Below, piece after piece: positions 63,792 to 64,000 of a DNA stretch of 64,000 bases. Position numbers and translations under genes: made by a program. Within the stretch, counting starts at the first letter, position 1. Each line of letters begins with the position of its first letter. This stretch comes from Pseudomonadota bacterium (GTDB taxonomy: Bacteria; Pseudomonadota; Gammaproteobacteria; Thiotrichales; Thiotrichaceae), in assembly GCA_002747435.1 (NCBI GenBank), contig PDPH01000048.1, positions 1 to 64,000 on the forward strand, given 5' to 3'. The notes beneath the pieces were generated by a model. It ran no database searches. It worked only from the letters and a program-made list of their open reading frames with translations, and had not been told where the DNA came from.

Positions 63792-64000
63792 ATGAACAAA
63801 TCACTGAAGCTCGCTATTAAACAAGGTGTTATTTTTCTGGCGTTGGCGCAAGCTGGAAGTGCCGCCTATGCCAATGGTGTCGAGTATAGTATCAAGTGGG
63901 ATGATAAAGCCTCAGTTTATCGGGTTTTCATGCGTCCTCAGACAGCACCTAAAAGCCCTAACCTGACATATTCTGCACAAGTGACCATCAAGGTACCTCA
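63792..64000 (+). CDS. Secreted paralog 3, truncated by window end
   Basis: MNKSLKLAIKQGVIFLALAQAGSAAYANGVEYSIKWDDKASVYRVFMRPQTAPKSPNLTYSAQVTIKVP; not in ORF track because it runs off the end. Confidence 0.78.
   Translation, partial: MNKSLKLAIKQGVIFLALAQAGSAAYANGVEYSIKWDDKASVYRVFMRPQTAPKSPNLTYSAQVTIKVP

Overview
Chromosomal oriC-proximal window of a moderately AT-rich gammaproteobacterium (possibly Thiotrichales; taxonomy is inference only). The core is the replication-origin cluster gyrB-recF-dnaN-[oriC]-dnaA / rpmH-rnpA-yidC-mnmE, with a 44-aa rpmH absent from the ORF track. An exact parS site lies inside what looks like the gyrB terminator, with two degenerate parS-like sites nearby. The flanks hold mostly housekeeping genes (uup, prlC, gshA, proC, folE2, mreBCD, sufSE, ilvA, rpiA) plus accessory inserts: a McrBC type IV restriction pair directly after mnmE, a partial gamma-glutamyl-putrescine locus whose two divergent promoters carry the same 14-bp palindrome, a lipoprotein with bacterial Ig-like domains preceded by a helically phased 10-bp repeat array, a reprolysin-type metalloprotease with a GlyGly-CTERM-like tail, and a right-end surface-protein locus. 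That locus contains a 3055-aa multidomain protein followed by at least three tandem paralogous secreted proteins. It includes an N-terminal domain and a C-terminal dockerin-like domain I cannot assign to a named family, and is the best candidate for something undescribed. All calls come from reading the sequence; no database search was run.
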